Part shown: positions 5,044-6,830 of the stretch, piece by piece
How positions within the stretch are numbered: the stretch's first letter is position 1
Layout: the number at the start of each line of letters is the position of its first letter
Source of the DNA: Deltaproteobacteria bacterium UBA3076
Lineage (GTDB): Bacteria; Desulfobacterota; Dissulfuribacteria; Dissulfuribacterales; UBA3076
Direction of reading: 5' to 3'
Length of the DNA stretch: 6,830 nt
Assembly (NCBI GenBank): GCA_002367355.1
Contig: DFBQ01000209.1
Span: 529-7,358 of the forward strand
Notes under the pieces: generated by a model
Databases searched by the model: none
Told to the model about the DNA's origin: nothing
Seen by the model: only the letters and a program-made list of their open reading frames with translations
Translations under genes and position numbers: made by a program

Positions 5044-5072
5044 TATCTTTGATGAGCCGGTATTTGTATAAT
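5044..5072 (+). promoter_or_regulatory. Possible sigma-70-like promoter for the M28 gene
   Basis: A perfect -10 box TATAAT lies at 5067-5072 in the 82-bp gap before the peptidase gene. The -35 position 17 bp upstream reads TATCTT, a poor match, so any promoter would be weak. The peptidase gene may instead be read through from CLC-hisA. Confidence 0.3.
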
Positions 5073-5107
5073 GAGAAGAAGTCAGGTTATAGGAGCGGGA
5101 TTTATCC

Positions 5108-6043
5108 ATGAAAAGCTATTCTAATGATTTTAAAGTGCAAGGACAACAGAATGTTTCCGGCAGGCCTGGATTCCCGTGCGCAGATCCTGATGAGATGCGC
5201 CGCTGGATAGAGTACCTGGCCCTTGAAATTGGTCCTCGTCCGTATTCTTCACCAAAGCTTTTGAGAAAGGTGGCTGATAGCCTTTCAGAGAGTTTTAAAC
5301 ACTTGGGGTATAATGTGGATGAGCAGCTTTATTATTACAAAGGGGAAATATACTACAATATATGCGCTTCCCCGAAAACCAAGAGGATCGAACAGGGGTC
5401 TGTGCCATTGCTTGTGGTGGGAGCCCATTATGATACGGTGTCGCATTCTCCAGGGGCGGATGACAACGCAAGCGGAATAGCTGGTATTATGGAATTGGCC
5501 AGATTGATTTCAAAAGATCCACCATCCGGCGTGCGGCTGGTTGCGTTTGCCCTTGAGGAGCCGCCTGTCTTTAGGACACGATACATGGGGAGTTTTGTGT
5601 ATGCCCGCAGGCTGAAGAGCAGCAAGGCCTCTGTAAGGGGCGCGATATGTCTTGATATGATAGGATATTTCAGTGATCGTCCCAAAAGCCAGTCTTTTCC
5701 CCTGTTTTTTATGGACCGATTCTATCCGAATGCCGGCAATTTTATCGCTCTTGTCGGCAATACGAAATCTACCAAATGGACTAAAGAGGTCAAGGAGGCC
5801 TTTTCCAAAGGTACAGACCTGCCGCTTGAGAGCTTGAACGCCCCGGCGATAGTTGTAGGTATAGATTTCTCAGACCACCGGTCCTTTAATCGCTTCGGTT
5901 ATCCTGCTCTTTTGGTTACAGATACGGCCTTCTATCGGAATCGTAACTATCATCGGCCCTCTGATATGCCTAAGACTCTTGATTATCAGAGGGCCGCAAA
6001 GGTGGTAGACGGCCTGGCCCATGCAGTCAGGACTCTGGCCTAA
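5108..6043 (+). CDS. M28-family zinc metallopeptidase, cytoplasmic
   Basis: A 311-residue aminopeptidase-like protein of MEROPS family M28. The co-catalytic zinc ligands are in place: H107 in GAHYDT, D118 or D119 in PGADDNASG, the E150-E151 pair in FALEEPP (general base and ligand), D183 in CLDMIGY and H282 in RNYHRPSD. It begins with about 30 polar residues and has no signal peptide or membrane segment, so it should be cytosolic, unlike the many secreted M28 enzymes. After the EE pair it carries a longer PPVFRTRYMGS loop in place of the usual short VGLLGS, which marks a bacterial subgroup. The substrate peptide is unknown. The start is fixed by an in-frame stop at 5090-5092; AGGAG at 5091-5095 is 12 nt away, rather far. 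It sits 82 bp after hisA and converges on tatC. Confidence 0.9.
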   Translation: MKSYSNDFKVQGQQNVSGRPGFPCADPDEMRRWIEYLALEIGPRPYSSPKLLRKVADSLSESFKHLGYNVDEQLYYYKGEIYYNICASPKTKRIEQGSVPLLVVGAHYDTVSHSPGADDNASGIAGIMELARLISKDPPSGVRLVAFALEEPPVFRTRYMGSFVYARRLKSSKASVRGAICLDMIGYFSDRPKSQSFPLFFMDRFYPNAGNFIALVGNTKSTKWTKEVKEAFSKGTDLPLESLNAPAIVVGIDFSDHRSFNRFGYPALLVTDTAFYRNRNYHRPSDMPKTLDYQRAAKVVDGLAHAVRTLA

Positions 6044-6074
6044 GGGCAAACCTTTATATGTCCTTAACAAATTC

Positions 6075-6102
6075 GAATACCGAATGACAAAATGACCAAA
6101 AC
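6075..6102 (+). repeat. Degenerate heptad repeat, GAATGAC type, between convergent genes
   Basis: GAATACC, GAATGAC, then AAATGAC and CAAAACT after one extra base. It occupies the 88-bp gap between the peptidase gene and tatC. I see no stem-loop terminator in this gap for either gene. Confidence 0.45.
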
Positions 6103-6131
6103 TAACACATTTGGGCCAGGATTCTTTACTT

Positions 6132-6830
6132 CTATGCTTGTGTCCCGAACCACATGGCAAGCCGTATTCCAGCCTCGTAAACACCTATTAGCGGAAGAAG
6201 AATAAGTATTTGTGAGAACACCTCCGTTGGGACAAGCAGTGCTGCCAATACGTATAGAGCTATGTAGCTGGCCTTTCTGTGCCTTGAAAAATATTCCCTG
6301 GGCACGATACCGTAGCGGGCGGCCAGGGCCATAAGGAATGGAATCTCGAAAACCAGACCAAAAGTAAATATGGCCTTAAGGGAAAAAATCAAATAGTTCT
6401 GTAGCCTTGGCATTGCCTCCAGACCCTGGTTTGCAAAGCCCAAAGTAATGGAGAACGCAACAGGCATTATGACCCAGTAACCAAAAAGACCTCCTGAGAT
6501 GAACAGGCATATACCCCAGAACATAAAGCTCTTTGTAAACCTTTTCTCTTTATCATACAGGCCTGGAGCTACAAACCTCCATGCCTGATACAAAATCATG
6601 GGAGCCGAAAGGATAACAGCGCTCCAGAAGGCAACCTTGAGATAGGTCATGAAGCCTTCTGTAAGGGCTGTGAATACCAGAGAACTGCCAGGGGGCAGGG
6701 CCTGATGAACAGGATAGAACAGCATGGAGACCAGGAAATCCGAGAGCGCATAGCAGAGCACAAAAGCCGCTGCCATCGTGACGAAACAGGTTATCAGGCG
6801 ACGCCTGAATTCGGCAAGGTGTGCCTTAAA
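6132..6830 (-). CDS. tatC: TatC, twin-arginine translocase core subunit (5' end beyond window)
   Basis: The reading frame stays open to the right edge of the window, giving 232 residues without the true start. The internal ATG at 6776 is not the start: the codons before it read HLAEFRRRLI, the N-terminal cytoplasmic motif of TatC (HLxELRxRL), which helps bind the RR signal peptide. Other conserved elements are SAPMILYQAWRF, FVAPGLYDKEKR (the glutamate matching E. coli E103), FEIPF (E. coli E170) and PTEVFSQ near the last helices, where E. coli has PPDVFSQ. About six membrane helices are expected. TatC is the integral-membrane receptor of the Tat system, working with TatA/TatB, which are not in view. 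The C-terminus is short, ending soon after helix six. Only a few residues should be missing at the N-terminus. Confidence 0.93.
   Translation of the reverse strand, partial: FKAHLAEFRRRLITCFVTMAAAFVLCYALSDFLVSMLFYPVHQALPPGSSLVFTALTEGFMTYLKVAFWSAVILSAPMILYQAWRFVAPGLYDKEKRFTKSFMFWGICLFISGGLFGYWVIMPVAFSITLGFANQGLEAMPRLQNYLIFSLKAIFTFGLVFEIPFLMALAARYGIVPREYFSRHRKASYIALYVLAALLVPTEVFSQILILLPLIGVYEAGIRLAMWFGTQA

Noticed and set aside
6132..6776. tatC starting at the ATG at 6776
   Set aside because: The frame is open further right and the upstream codons encode the conserved HLAEFRRRL motif, so the true start lies beyond the window.

Overview
The window most resembles an anaerobic deltaproteobacterium (Desulfobacterota, perhaps a sulfate reducer or relative). 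This is inferred from the gene repertoire, a moderate GC content judged by eye, and short degenerate heptanucleotide repeats (GAACATC, ATTCAAA and GAATGAC types) between genes, a pattern I associate with that group. No 16S or other firm taxonomic marker is present, so the assignment is tentative.

Layout. A minus-strand gene pair lies at 70-1191: a CGGC-type cysteine-rich putative metal-binding protein (upstream), then a type I phosphoribosyltransferase. From 1192 to 2185 there is about 1 kb without an intact gene, packed with repeats: heptad arrays in both orientations, a 78-bp terminal-inverted-repeat element with an 8-bp target duplication (an IS66-type MITE by its ends), the first ~17-19 codons of a broken four-helix-bundle (S23/IVP family) gene, and one arm of a ~40-bp inverted repeat whose partner is at the left edge of the window. 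A plus-strand group follows: a CLC chloride channel/transporter with CBS and TrkA-C domains (2186-4267), a eukaryotic-type HisA (HIS6-like) isomerase overlapping it by ATGA (4264-5025), and after 82 bp a cytoplasmic M28 metallopeptidase (5108-6043). Convergent to these, tatC runs in from the right edge on the minus strand (6132 to beyond 6830).

How they work together. The CLC and hisA genes look co-transcribed and translationally coupled, but no shared pathway is evident; hisA appears as an orphan with no other his gene in view. TatC would supply the twin-arginine translocon core. The most unusual content is the 1351-1680 nest, where a MITE sits inside a heptad array beside a decapitated four-helix-bundle gene, together with the eukaryotic-type HisA and the channel-like changes in the CLC ion pathway. 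I see no evidence of a new defence or biosynthetic system here.
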